A stretch of 16,427 nucleotides of DNA from Chloroflexota bacterium (GTDB lineage Bacteria; Chloroflexota; Limnocylindria; Limnocylindrales; CSP1-4). Where the stretch lies: contig JAJYMP010000520.1 in assembly GCA_021786915.1 (NCBI GenBank), positions 1 to 16,427 on the forward strand. The letters run 5' to 3'. Positions 7,525 to 15,116 of this stretch are shown here, piece after piece. The stretch's first letter is position 1. Every line of letters starts with the position of its first letter. A program made the position numbers and the translations under genes. Below the pieces are notes generated by a model, which had not been told where the DNA came from, ran no database searches, and saw nothing but the letters and a program-made list of their open reading frames with translations.

Positions 7525-8166
7525 ATCCCGAACGCCCGATCCCGCCGTGATCCGGCAGCTGGTCGAGCGCGCGCTCGAGGCCGTCGAGGCCGGGGGCGAG
7601 GCGACGGCCACGCCGAGCGCGCCGACCCTGGGGAGCACGCCGACCGCGCCGGCCGCGCTGGCCGCACAGGTGCCCGTCACGCCCAGCGGTGACGCCAGGA
7701 GTATCGCGATCGGCGCGGACCATGGCGGCGTGGCCCTCAAGGCGGTGCTCGTGAAGCACCTCACCGAGAAGGGGTTCGGCGTCACCGACTGCGGCACCAA
7801 CCGGACCGAGGCGGTGGACTACCCGGACTTCGCCCATGTCGTGGCGCGCCTCGTCTCCACCGGAGCCTGCGCCACCGGGATCGTCATCGACGGCGCCGGC
7901 ATCGGCTCGGCCATGGCCGCGAACAAGGTCCCGGGCGTGCGGGCGGCCAACGCCCACGACACCTCGATGGCGCGCAATGCGCGCGAGCACAACTACGCCA
8001 ACGTGCTGACCCTCGGCGCGCGGATGATCGGCGAGGGCCTGGCCCTCGAGATCGTCGACACGTTCCTCGCCACCCCGTGGGGCGCGGAACGGCACGGCCG
8101 GCGCGTCGCCAAGATCACCCAGATCGAGCAGCAGTACCGCAGCCCATCGGCAGAGGACCCCAAGCG

Positions 8167-8170
<4 letters not shown>
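7517..8170 (+). CDS. rpiB: RpiB-like sugar-phosphate isomerase with N-terminal encapsulation peptide
   Basis: The catalytic domain (residues 60-205) is clearly RpiB/Lac[38 protein letters not shown], His158 in [18 protein letters not shown], and ERHGRRV for phosphate binding. RpiB interconverts ribose 5-phosphate and ribulose 5-phosphate. The usual length is about 150 residues; here 217, because of a 60-residue N-terminal addition. That addition starts with an amphipathic helix ([16 protein letters not shown], residues 10-25) and an Ala/Pro/Thr linker, the layout of BMC encapsulation peptides. The classical active-site Cys (CGTG in E. coli RpiB) is replaced: the motif reads IDGAGIG, with Asp125 at the Cys position and Ala for Thr. 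The true substrate may therefore differ. It overlaps the regulator by eight bases and deoC by four (ATGA). Confidence 0.92.
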
Positions 8171-9034
<864 letters not shown>

Positions 9035-9048
<14 letters not shown>

Positions 9049-9664
9049 CCTGCGGGCCTACTGCTTCCTGGACAGCCTCCAGGCGCAGTACGCCGCGTTC
9101 CTGGGCACGGTCGCGCAGGGCTTCCTGCCGCTGCCGGGCGACGCCTCGCTGTACATCGAGGTGTCGCCGGGGATCGAGATCAACCGCCTCACCGACATCG
9201 CGCTCAAGAGCACGTCGGTGAAGCCCGGGATGCAGATCATCGAGCGGTACTTCGGCCTGCTCGAGATCCACTCGCCGTCGCAGGCGGAGGTGCGCGCCGC
9301 GGGCGCCGCGATCCTGGCGGAGCTCGGCGTCGAGGAGACCGCGCGCATCAAGCCCAAGATCCTCTCGAGCCAGATCATCCGGCGCATCGACGACCACCAG
9401 GCCCAGCTGATCAACCGCACCCGGCACGGCCAGATGATCATCGGCGGCCAGACGCTGTACGTGCTCGAGATGGAGCCGGCCGCCTACGCGCCGCTGGCCG
9501 CCAACGAGGCGGAGAAGGCGGCCAGGATCAACATCCTCGAGGTCCGGTCATTCGGCTCGATGGGCCGGGTGTACCTGGGCGGCGAGGAGGCGGACATCGA
9601 TGTCGCTTGGCGTGCCGCCGTGGCCGCCATCGAGGCGATCGAGGGCCGCGACGCCAAGGCCTAG
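9035..9664 (+). CDS. BMC-T shell protein, stacked-trimer (CsoS1D/EutL-like) type
   Basis: The 209 residues contain two BMC domains in the circularly permuted arrangement. The sequence begins [20 protein letters not shown] and [18 protein letters not shown], has a second block ending [20 protein letters not shown], and ends with [16 protein letters not shown]. From memory it closely resembles the Haliangium ochraceum BMC-T2/T3 shell proteins, whose trimers stack in pairs and have a gated central pore. Glu70-Arg71 (IIERYFG) match the conserved Glu-Arg pair placed at the gate in such proteins. It would form a pseudohexameric facet tile with a large pore for bulky metabolites or cofactors. The start is GTG at 9035, with AGGGAGG a few bases upstream, overlapping deoC by 14 bases. 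Confidence 0.9.
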
Positions 9665-9690
9665 ACGAGACAGACCAGCACATCCACCCC

Positions 9691-9710
9691 GGCGGCCGCC
9701 CGGCCGGCCG
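9691..9710 (+). other. GC hairpin region upstream of BMC-H
   Basis: Two perfect 10-bp palindromes abut here, GGCGGCCGCC and CGGCCGGCCG. In RNA they can fold into one strong stem (GGCGGCC against GGCCGGCC with a bulge). The structure lies in the 73-base gap after the BMC-T gene and leaves the BMC-H ribosome binding site free. It could protect a processed BMC-H message. Confidence 0.4.
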
Positions 9711-9737
9711 GAGCACGCAGCACACGGAGAGGGTCCG

Positions 9738-10043
9738 ATGGCAGACGCACTGGGAATGATCGAGGCCCGCGGGTTCGCCGCGGTGGTCGAGGCGGCCGAC
9801 GCGATGGTCAAGGCCGCCAAGGTGGAGCTCGTCGGCTACGAGAAGACGGGCGGCGGCTACGTGACCGCCGTCGTGCGCGGCGACGTTGCCGCGGTCAAGG
9901 CAGCGGTCGAGGCCGGCTCGCGCAGCGCCGCGAAGGTCGGCGAGGTCGTCGCCACGCACGTGATCGCCCGCCCGCACGCCAACGTGGACACCGTCCTGCC
10001 GCTCGGGCGCGCGGACGAGGCCAAGGCCGAGCTCGGCGGCTGA
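9738..10043 (+). CDS. BMC-H major hexameric shell protein (PduA-like)
   Basis: This is a standard single-domain shell protein of 101 residues, close to PduA/CcmK in order and length: [20 protein letters not shown], the conserved [13 protein letters not shown] edge with its lysine, the pore loop [17 protein letters not shown], and [22 protein letters not shown]. The pore segment is Gly38-Gly-Gly40 where PduA has GSG, so the pore should be narrow and lined by backbone. It is the only BMC-H in the window and so probably the main facet tile. The ATG at 9738 has GGAGAGG about seven bases upstream. It is separated from both neighbours by 73 and 85 bases of hairpin-forming sequence, unlike the overlapping genes elsewhere in the operon. 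Confidence 0.97.
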   Translation: MADALGMIEARGFAAVVEAADAMVKAAKVELVGYEKTGGGYVTAVVRGDVAAVKAAVEAGSRSAAKVGEVVATHVIARPHANVDTVLPLGRADEAKAELGG

Positions 10044-10080
10044 CGCGAGGCTGCCAGCAGGACCCCTCCGGGGGCGGCTC

Positions 10081-10096
10081 GGCCGGGCGACCGGCC
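10081..10096 (+). other. GNRA-capped hairpin downstream of BMC-H
   Basis: GGCCGG and CCGGCC form a six-pair all-GC stem closed by a GCGA loop, a GNRA tetraloop. It lies 37 bases after the BMC-H stop with no U-tract. Such a structure could block 3' exonucleases or act as a partial terminator. Confidence 0.45.
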
Positions 10097-10104
10097 GCGG
10101 ACCG

Positions 10105-10122
10105 CTCCCGGGCCGGCGGGAG
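10105..10122 (+). promoter_or_regulatory. Hairpin sequestering the BMC-P ribosome binding site
   Basis: CTCCCG pairs perfectly with CGGGAG around a six-base loop. The 3' arm contains the only Shine-Dalgarno sequence (GGGAG, six bases before the ATG at 10129) of the following BMC-P gene. When folded it should reduce translation of the pentamer relative to the hexamer upstream. Confidence 0.5.
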
Positions 10123-10128
10123 TGAACC

Positions 10129-10416
10129 ATGCTTCTGGGACGGATCGCGGGGACCGTCGTCGCAAGCCGCAAGGAGCCCCTCATGGAGGGGTGGCGGCTG
10201 CTGGTCGTCCAGCAGCTGGGCGTCGACAACAAGCCCACGGGCGGCTATGTCATCGGCGTGGACACGGTGGGCGCCGGCGTCGGCGAGATCGTGCTCTACG
10301 CGAGCGGCAGCTCGGCGCGCCAGACCGAGGTCACGCGGGACCGCCCGTGCGACGCGGTGATCATGGCCATCGTCGACACCTGGGAAGTCGGCGGGTCGGA
10401 GGTCTATCACAAGTAA
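10129..10416 (+). CDS. BMC-P pentameric vertex protein, first of three (EutN/CcmL family)
   Basis: The 95 residues show the EutN/CcmL/CsoS4 pattern: a start of [27 protein letters not shown], then [20 protein letters not shown] (the conserved D-x-x-GAG-x-GE), GSSARQT and AIVDTW near the end. These proteins form pentamers that cap the vertices of the polyhedral shell. Its ribosome binding site GGGAG lies six bases before the ATG and inside a hairpin. It sits between BMC-H and the aldehyde dehydrogenase gene, which starts one base after its stop. Confidence 0.95.
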   Translation: MLLGRIAGTVVASRKEPLMEGWRLLVVQQLGVDNKPTGGYVIGVDTVGAGVGEIVLYASGSSARQTEVTRDRPCDAVIMAIVDTWEVGGSEVYHK

Positions 10417-10417
10417 C

Positions 10418-11869
10418 GTGGTCGACGAACGCGAAGTCACCGACATCATCGAGCGGGTCCGTCGCCGGGTCGGCGAGCCCGGGCCGCAGCTCGCCCGCCG
10501 GATGGCGGTGCAGCAGGAGCTGACCGCGCCGGCAGCGGCGCAGGTGGGCGACGGTGTGTTCGCCACCCTCAACGAGGCCGTCACCGCGGCTCGGAACGCG
10601 TTCCGCGACCACCGGCTCGACCCCGACCGGCGCAAAGTGCTCATCGAGGCCGTGCGGCGCGCGACGCTCGAGCAGGCGGAGCCGCTGGCGCGGCTGGCCG
10701 TCGAGGAGACGGGCCTCGGGCGCGTGGACGACAAGGTCGTCAAGAACCGGCTCGTGGCGGCGAAGACGGCGGGACCAGAAGACCTCGAGGTGCTCGCGGT
10801 CTCGGGCCGCAACGGGATGATGATCACCGAGTGGGCGCCGTTCGGCGTCGTCGGGTCGATCACGCCGGTCACCAACCCGGCCGCGACGATCATCAACAAC
10901 ACCATCTCCATCGTGTCGGCGGGCAATGCCGTCGTGTTCAACGCGCACCCGTCCGCGCGCCGGACGTCGAACGCGGCCGTCCGGCTCATCAACCGCGCGA
11001 TCGTGGGCGCTGGCGGCCCCGCGGACTACGTCACCTCGGTCGCGGAGCCCACGATCGAGAGCGCCCGCGCGCTCATGGCGCACCCCGACGTGCGGGTGCT
11101 GCTGGTGACCGGGGGCCCGGGCGTCGTCCGCGAGGCCCTCAAGACGGACAAGCGCGCCATCACCGCCGGGCCGGGCAACCCGCCGGTCGTGGTCGACGAG
11201 ACGGCCGACGTCGAGAAGGCGGGCGCCGACATCGTCCGGGGCGCCTCGTTCGACAACAACATCGTGTGCACCGACGAGAAGACGGGAATCGCGGTCGCCT
11301 CCGTCGCCGACCGGCTGGTGCGGGCGATGGCGGCCAACGGCGCCTATGTGCTCGCCGAGCACGAGCTGCGGCGCCTGGAGCGCGTGATCTTCAGCGAGCT
11401 CGGGGCGCCGGGGAAGCCCGGCCACATCAACACGGCCTGGGTGGGCCGCGATGCGGCGCGCATCCTGGCGGAGATCGGCGTCCGGCCGTCCGTCGAGCCG
11501 CGGCTGCTCGTGGCCGAGGTCCCGGTCGAGCACAGCCTCGTGTGGACCGAGCAGATGATGCCGGTGCTCCCGGTGGTCCGCGTCCCCGACGTCGCCGCGG
11601 CGATCGACCTGGCGGTCCGCTCCGAGCACGGCTTCCGCCACACCGCGTCCATCCACTCGACGAACGTCGACACGATCACCCTCATGGCGCGGGCGATGAA
11701 CTGCTCGATCTTCGTGGCCAACGGGCCCAACTACAGCGGCCTTGGGGAGGGCGGCGAGGGCTTCGCCACGATGTCGATCGCGTCGCCCTCCGGCGACGGC
11801 ATGACCCGGCCCAGAACCTTCTCGCGCGAGCGGCGGATCACCGTCGTGGGCGCGCTGCGGATCGTCTGA
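10418..11869 (+). CDS. CoA-acylating aldehyde dehydrogenase (PduP/EutE family) of the BMC core
   Basis: The enzyme would convert an aldehyde, here most likely acetaldehyde released by DeoC, plus CoA and NAD+ to acyl-CoA. Family marks are WAPFGVVGSITPVTNPAATI (139-158), NNTISIVSAGNAVVFNAHPS, the nucleotide-site TGGPGVVREAL, and the catalytic Cys284 in GASFDNNIVCTDEK. The 483 residues are normal for PduP. An N-terminal amphipathic helix (DEREVTDIIERVRRRVGE, residues 3-20) followed by a Pro/Gly/Ala-rich linker matches the encapsulation peptide position of PduP. The GTG start at 10418 lies one base after the BMC-P stop; the nearest Shine-Dalgarno (GGAGG) is about 15 bases upstream, so it probably depends on translational coupling. 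No phosphotransacylase or alcohol dehydrogenase partner is in the window. Confidence 0.95.
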   Translation: MVDEREVTDIIERVRRRVGEPGPQLARRMAVQQELTAPAAAQVGDGVFATLNEAVTAARNAFRDHRLDPDRRKVLIEAVRRATLEQAEPLARLAVEETGLGRVDDKVVKNRLVAAKTAGPEDLEVLAVSGRNGMMITEWAPFGVVGSITPVTNPAATIINNTISIVSAGNAVVFNAHPSARRTSNAAVRLINRAIVGAGGPADYVTSVAEPTIESARALMAHPDVRVLLVTGGPGVVREALKTDKRAITAGPGNPPVVVDETADVEKAGADIVRGASFDNNIVCTDEKTGIAVASVADRLVRAMAANGAYVLAEHELRRLERVIFSELGAPGKPGHINTAWVGRDAARILAEIGVRPSVEPRLLVAEVPVEHSLVWTEQMMPVLPVVRVPDVAAAIDLAVRSEHGFRHTASIHSTNVDTITLMARAMNCSIFVANGPNYSGLGEGGEGFATMSIASPSGDGMTRPRTFSRERRITVVGALRIV

Positions 11870-11871
11870 CC

Positions 11872-12510
11872 GTGACCGAGTCGCTCCAGCCCTCGTTCCA
11901 GCCTGCGCTGGCCCTGATCGAGCTCGCGTCGATCGCGGTCGGCATCGAGGCGGGCGACGCGATGGTCAAGCGCGCGCCAGTGGAGGTGCTGCGCGCCGGC
12001 ACGATCCACCCGGGCAAGTACCTGGTCCTGGTCACGGGCGAGGTCGCCGACGTCGAGGAGGCGCTGGCGGCCGGGCTCGCGGTTGGTGAGCCGTGCCTCG
12101 TGGACTCGGTGTTCCTGCCCCACGTGCACGGCCAGGTGGTGGCGGCGCTGCGCGGCGTGCGGCGCGTCGGAGCCGGCGAGGCGCTGGGCATCGTGGAGAC
12201 GGCCACCGTCGCGGCGACGATCCAGGCGGCCGACGCCGGGGCGAAGGGCGCGAGGGTCGAGCTGCTGGAGCTGCGGCTGGGCGACGGTCTCGGCGGCAAG
12301 GGCTACCTGCTGTTCGACGGGACGGCGGCCGACGTGGAGGCCGCGGTCGCCATCGCGCTCGAGCGGGTCGAGGACGAGCTGGCGGGGACGGGCGCGGTGC
12401 CGGGCGGGCGGTCGCCGATTGGGCGCGTGATCGCGCAGCTCCACCCCGGGATGCGCGCGGAGCTCGAGGCGGCGCCGCGGTTCGCGGACCGTGTCGGGCG
12501 GGAGGCGTAG
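11872..12510 (+). CDS. BMC-T shell protein, PduT-like, with His at the pore position
   Basis: Two tandem BMC domains in 212 residues closely follow PduT. The first has LALIELASIAVGIEAGDAM, GTIHPGKYLVLVTGEVADV, and VDSVFLPHVH. The second has ALGIVETATVAATIQAADAG, LGGKGYLLFDGTAADVEAAV, and a C-terminal RVIAQLHPGM tail. PduT carries a [4Fe-4S] cluster at the centre of its trimer, bound by the Cys of TICPGKF. Here the same place is His46 (TIHPGKY), so a PduT-type cluster bound only through Cys is excluded. The start is GTG at 11872, two bases after the dehydrogenase stop, with no clear Shine-Dalgarno. The next gene begins two bases after its stop. Confidence 0.94.
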   Translation: MTESLQPSFQPALALIELASIAVGIEAGDAMVKRAPVEVLRAGTIHPGKYLVLVTGEVADVEEALAAGLAVGEPCLVDSVFLPHVHGQVVAALRGVRRVGAGEALGIVETATVAATIQAADAGAKGARVELLELRLGDGLGGKGYLLFDGTAADVEAAVAIALERVEDELAGTGAVPGGRSPIGRVIAQLHPGMRAELEAAPRFADRVGREA

Positions 12511-12512
12511 CG

Positions 12513-12788
12513 GTGCAGCTCGCGCGCGTGACCGGGACGGTCGTGGCCACGATCAAGGCGCCCAACATGGAGGGCGTGCGCCTACTGATCGTGCAGCCGC
12601 TCACCCGCAAGCTGGAGCCTGTCGGCCAGCCCGTGGTCGCCGCGGATGCGCTCGAGACCGCCGGCCCCGGGCAGCTCGTCTACATCGTCGGCGCCCGCGA
12701 AGCCGCCGAGGCCATGCCGAACCGGTTCGTGCCCGTGGACCACGCGATCGTCGGGATCGTGGACGCCGTCGAGGGGCTGGGGCGATGA
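12513..12788 (+). CDS. BMC-P pentameric vertex protein, second of three
   Basis: This is a 91-residue EutN/CcmL protein: [67 protein letters not shown], and VDAVEG. It differs from the first and third copies in having [12 protein letters not shown] where those have VDTVGAG-x-GE, and in keeping a longer, CcmL-like loop before the last strand. The GTG at 12513 has GGGAGG seven bases upstream, within the end of the previous gene. Its stop overlaps the start of the third BMC-P gene (ATGA). Distinct pentamer paralogs may mix in, or alternate at, shell vertices. Confidence 0.94.
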   Translation: MQLARVTGTVVATIKAPNMEGVRLLIVQPLTRKLEPVGQPVVAADALETAGPGQLVYIVGAREAAEAMPNRFVPVDHAIVGIVDAVEGLGR

Positions 12789-13063
12789 AGCTCGGGAAGG
12801 TCGTCGGCACCGTCGTCTCGACGATCGCCTCGCCGATCTTCGAGGGCCGGACGCTGCTCCTGGTGGACCTGCTCGAGCCGGACGGCCGGGAGGCCGGCGG
12901 CTACCTGATCGCGGTCGACACGGTGGGCGCCGGCGCCGGCGAGACCGTGCTCGTGCTCGACGAGGGCTCCAGCGCGCGTCAGATCGTCGGGGCGGCCTAC
13001 GGGCCGCTGCGAACGGTGGTGGTGGGGATCGTGGACGCTGTCGAGGGTCCCGCCGCCGGCTGA
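12785..13063 (+). CDS. BMC-P pentameric vertex protein, third of three
   Basis: The 92 residues repeat the EutN/CcmL plan: [58 protein letters not shown] and [11 protein letters not shown]. It is closer to the first BMC-P than to its immediate neighbour, sharing the VDTVGAG-x-GE core and the EGSSARQ/SGSSARQ loop. This suggests that the first and third derive from one duplication and the second is older. The ATG at 12785 overlaps the preceding stop by four bases. It is the last gene of the BMC operon; a hairpin follows eight bases after the stop. Confidence 0.95.
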   Translation: MKLGKVVGTVVSTIASPIFEGRTLLLVDLLEPDGREAGGYLIAVDTVGAGAGETVLVLDEGSSARQIVGAAYGPLRTVVVGIVDAVEGPAAG

Positions 13064-13070
13064 CCGCCCC

Positions 13071-13086
13071 CTGGCGCCTTCGCCAG
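13071..13086 (+). terminator. Terminator-like hairpin at the end of the BMC operon
   Basis: CTGGCG and CGCCAG form a perfect 6-bp stem around CCTT, eight bases after the last BMC stop codon. No T-tract follows, so it may stabilise the mRNA end or need a factor to terminate. Its position between the operon and an independently promoted gene supports a role at the 3' end. Confidence 0.4.
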
Positions 13087-13119
13087 CCTGCCCGGGATCG
13101 CGTCGCCCCTGTGACCGGT

Positions 13120-13125
13120 TAGAGT
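13120..13125 (+). promoter_or_regulatory. Leaderless -10 box of the methyltransferase-MOSC gene
   Basis: TAGAGT is followed by seven bases and then the ATG at 13133. No Shine-Dalgarno sequence is present. No convincing -35 element is seen. Confidence 0.5.
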
Positions 13126-13132
13126 CGCGCTC

Positions 13133-14434
13133 ATGACCGAACCCATCCACGCCGCTGCCGCCCAGGGCTTCACCGCTGGCGTCGACGCCTACGAGCGGGC
13201 CCGCCCCACTTACCCGCCCGATGCCGTGGCGGCCATCGTCGAGACGCTCGGCCTCGCGCCCGGGCGCACGCTGCTCGAGCTTGGCGCCGGCACCGGCAAG
13301 CTGACGCGCCTGGTCGCCCCGGCGGAGGCGCGGATCCTCGCGCTGGAGCCCGTCGAGGCGATGCGCGCCAAGCTGCTCGAGGCCGTCCCCGGCGTGGAGC
13401 TGGTCGAGGGCACCGCCGAGGCGATCGAGCTGCAGAACGCGTCGGTGGATGCCATCGTCGTCGCGCAGGCGTTCCACTGGTTCGACGCCGTGCGCGCGCT
13501 GTCCGAGATCCACCGCGTCCTGCGGCCGGGCGGGCGCGTGGCGCTGGTGTTCAACATGCGCGATGAGTCGGTCGCGTGGGTGCGCGGCATGGGCGAGGCG
13601 ATCCGGCGCATCTCCACCGGCGAGCCGCAGGTCTGGGACAACGCGTGGCGCGAGGCCCTCGCGCGGTGCGCGCTGTTCGGCCCGTGGCAGAGCCTCGGGT
13701 TCCGGCACGCCCAGCGGCTGACGCTCGATGGGGTCCTCGACCGCACGGCGTCCGTCAGCTTCGTCGCCGCCGCGTCCCCGGAGGTCCGGGCTGCCGTGCT
13801 CGACGAGGTGCGCTCGCTCCTGGCCAGCGACCCGCAGATCGCCGGGACTGTCGAGATCGACCTGCCGTACGACACGGAGGTCCTGTGGGCGGAGCGATGG
13901 TCCATCGAGCCGGGCAGCGTCGGCATCGTCGCCTCAGTCAACGCCAACGCCGGGGGGGTGCCGAAGCCACCCGTCGATTCGGCCCGCATCGGCCCCCTCG
14001 GCCTCGACAACGACGCCCACACGGAGCCCGCGCCTGTCCACGGTGGCCCTGAGCAAGCCGTGTGCCTGTACGCGCAGGAGGCCATCGAGCGGGTGCGCGC
14101 CGACGGCCACGCTGCGTTCCCGGGCGCATTCGGCGAGAACCTCACGCTCGTCGGGATCGACTGGGCGGCCCTCGGGGCGGGCGACCGGCTGGTCATCGGG
14201 GCGGGCGAGGGCGAGGCCGCGCTCGAGCTGGAGCTGACGAAGCCGACGACGCCGTGTCAGACGATCGCCCACTGGTTCATCGAGCGGCGGATCGCGCGGA
14301 TCAGCGCCAAGGTCAACCCCGCCGACACTCGCTGGTACGCCCGGGTCCTGCGCGGTGGCGACGTGCGGCCGGGGATGCCCGTGCGACTGGAGCATGCCGG
14401 CGCCGCGCGATCCGGCGGCGCTCCCGCCGCGTAG
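13133..14434 (+). CDS. Fusion of a class I SAM-dependent methyltransferase and a MOSC domain
   Basis: Residues 1-256 are a class I methyltransferase: TAGVDAYERARPTYPPDAV near the start, the SAM-binding motif I LLELGAGTGKLTRL (47-60), acidic LALEP ending strand 2, the post-motif AQAFHWFD and HRVLRPGGRVALVF. The normal protein end (YDTEVLWAERW) is reached at 256, and the frame continues directly into a MOSC domain (262-420). That part has GIVASVNANAGGVPK, LGLDNDAH, VHGGPEQAVCLYAQEAIE, FPGAFGENLTLVGIDW, and Cys375 in TKPTTPCQTI, the conserved MOSC cysteine. MOSC domains bind or transfer sulfur from Cys persulfides and occur in molybdenum-cofactor sulfurases and YiiM-type N-hydroxylated-base reductases. 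At 433 residues the protein equals the sum of both families. Substrates are unknown. Confidence 0.88.
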   Translation: MTEPIHAAAAQGFTAGVDAYERARPTYPPDAVAAIVETLGLAPGRTLLELGAGTGKLTRLVAPAEARILALEPVEAMRAKLLEAVPGVELVEGTAEAIELQNASVDAIVVAQAFHWFDAVRALSEIHRVLRPGGRVALVFNMRDESVAWVRGMGEAIRRISTGEPQVWDNAWREALARCALFGPWQSLGFRHAQRLTLDGVLDRTASVSFVAAASPEVRAAVLDEVRSLLASDPQIAGTVEIDLPYDTEVLWAERWSIEPGSVGIVASVNANAGGVPKPPVDSARIGPLGLDNDAHTEPAPVHGGPEQAVCLYAQEAIERVRADGHAAFPGAFGENLTLVGIDWAALGAGDRLVIGAGEGEAALELELTKPTTPCQTIAHWFIERRIARISAKVNPADTRWYARVLRGGDVRPGMPVRLEHAGAARSGGAPAA

Positions 14435-14844
14435 GCATCGGCTCGCCGGGTCGTCGAGCCTCGAGACCGGCAACTCAGCAATGTGTCGGATCGGGACGCC
14501 ACCAGCCTGGCCGGGGCGCGCGATGCGGATTTGACGTCTGATCCACGCACGCAGACCCGGCTCTTGACCCTACCGTGAGTCGCGGGCGGCGCTGACGGCC
14601 GCTCGGCACGAGTCGCGCCCGGACCGACGCGGCCTCGGCACACGTCCGTGCCAGAGCGGGGACACGCGAGCACGTGAGCCGCCGGCCTGTGACTCCGCGC
14701 ACCGTCACGTCTCGTGCGGGGAGGCGCGCCAGCCGGCACGCAAGCGTGCCATGCGGGAACGTGACAGCTGGGGCCCAGGCACCGCGCGCGGCAACGACGA
14801 GCCCGCCCGCGGCGCTACCCTTGTGCCCACGAGACGGAGGATCC
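14435..14844. other. Gene-free stretch with several hairpins
   Basis: No convincing gene lies in these 410 bases; the frames that stay open have the Arg/Pro/Ala-rich composition of non-coding GC-rich DNA. Seen are GGCTCG/CGAGCC (14440-14460, just after the methyltransferase-MOSC stop, terminator-like but without a T-tract), GGCAC/GTGCC around ACGTCC (near 14637-14652), and a tight GGCACG-CAAG-CGTGCC stem (14735-14750). The last two share the GGCAC arm. No tRNA or known RNA family was recognised. Confidence 0.45.
14816..14821 (+). promoter_or_regulatory. -10 box of the small-protein gene
   Basis: TACCCT lies 23 bases before the ATG at 14845. Transcription would start near 14828 and give a short leader of about 17 bases carrying a GGAGG Shine-Dalgarno (14836-14840). 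Unlike its neighbours, this gene is not leaderless. Confidence 0.4.
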
Positions 14845-15039
14845 ATGAGCGACAAGCAACCGGCGACCCCGCTGCCCGCCACCCGCGAGGAGCTCCTCGT
14901 GCTGCACCGCGAGGCGCGCCACCGCCGTCAGGCCGCCGAGCCCGGCAGCCACGAGTGGGAGCAGGCCACGGCCGAGGTGGGCCGGATCGAGGTGGAGATC
15001 GCGCGAATCGAGAGGGAGATGACGCCGCCGCGCATGTGA
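14845..15039 (+). CDS. Small charged protein of unknown function (64 aa)
   Basis: I do not recognise a family. The 64 residues start with a Pro/Thr-rich stretch (SDKQPATPLPATREE) followed by two predicted helices, EELLVLHREARHRRQAAE and a heptad-like ATAEVGRIEVEIARIEREM. Together these would form a helical hairpin or short coiled coil. No Cys, signal or membrane segment is present. Support for coding comes from a GGAGG Shine-Dalgarno four bases before the ATG, a TANNNT box upstream, a clean stop, and low-Arg codon use typical of real genes here. It precedes the HNH gene by 77 bases but that gene has its own promoter. It might act by binding a partner; no function is claimed. Confidence 0.7.
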   Translation: MSDKQPATPLPATREELLVLHREARHRRQAAEPGSHEWEQATAEVGRIEVEIARIEREMTPPRM

Positions 15040-15101
15040 CCGCCGGACCACGCCGCCCGGAGGCGTTCGCGAGCCCTGCTCAGACGCGGATGGCCCGCCG
15101 C

Positions 15102-15110
15102 TGCTATGGT
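15102..15110 (+). promoter_or_regulatory. Extended -10, leaderless promoter of the HNH gene
   Basis: TGCTATGGT is an extended -10 element (TGN plus TATGGT) that ends six bases before the GTG at 15117. It fixes the start of the HNH protein, since the longer open frame upstream lacks homology and a ribosome binding site. Confidence 0.6.
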
Positions 15111-15116
15111 TCCAGT

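Noticed and set aside
10831..12510. A single 559-residue protein running through the aldehyde dehydrogenase region into BMC-T
   Set aside because: The first part is out of frame with the dehydrogenase and of shadow composition; the real BMC-T starts at the GTG at 11872.
13071..13086. Confident intrinsic terminator for the BMC operon
   Set aside because: The stem is good but no T-tract follows, so it is listed only as terminator-like.
14435..14844. tRNA or riboswitch in the gene-free stretch
   Set aside because: No cloverleaf with a T-loop or anticodon stem and no known riboswitch core could be traced; only isolated hairpins are present.
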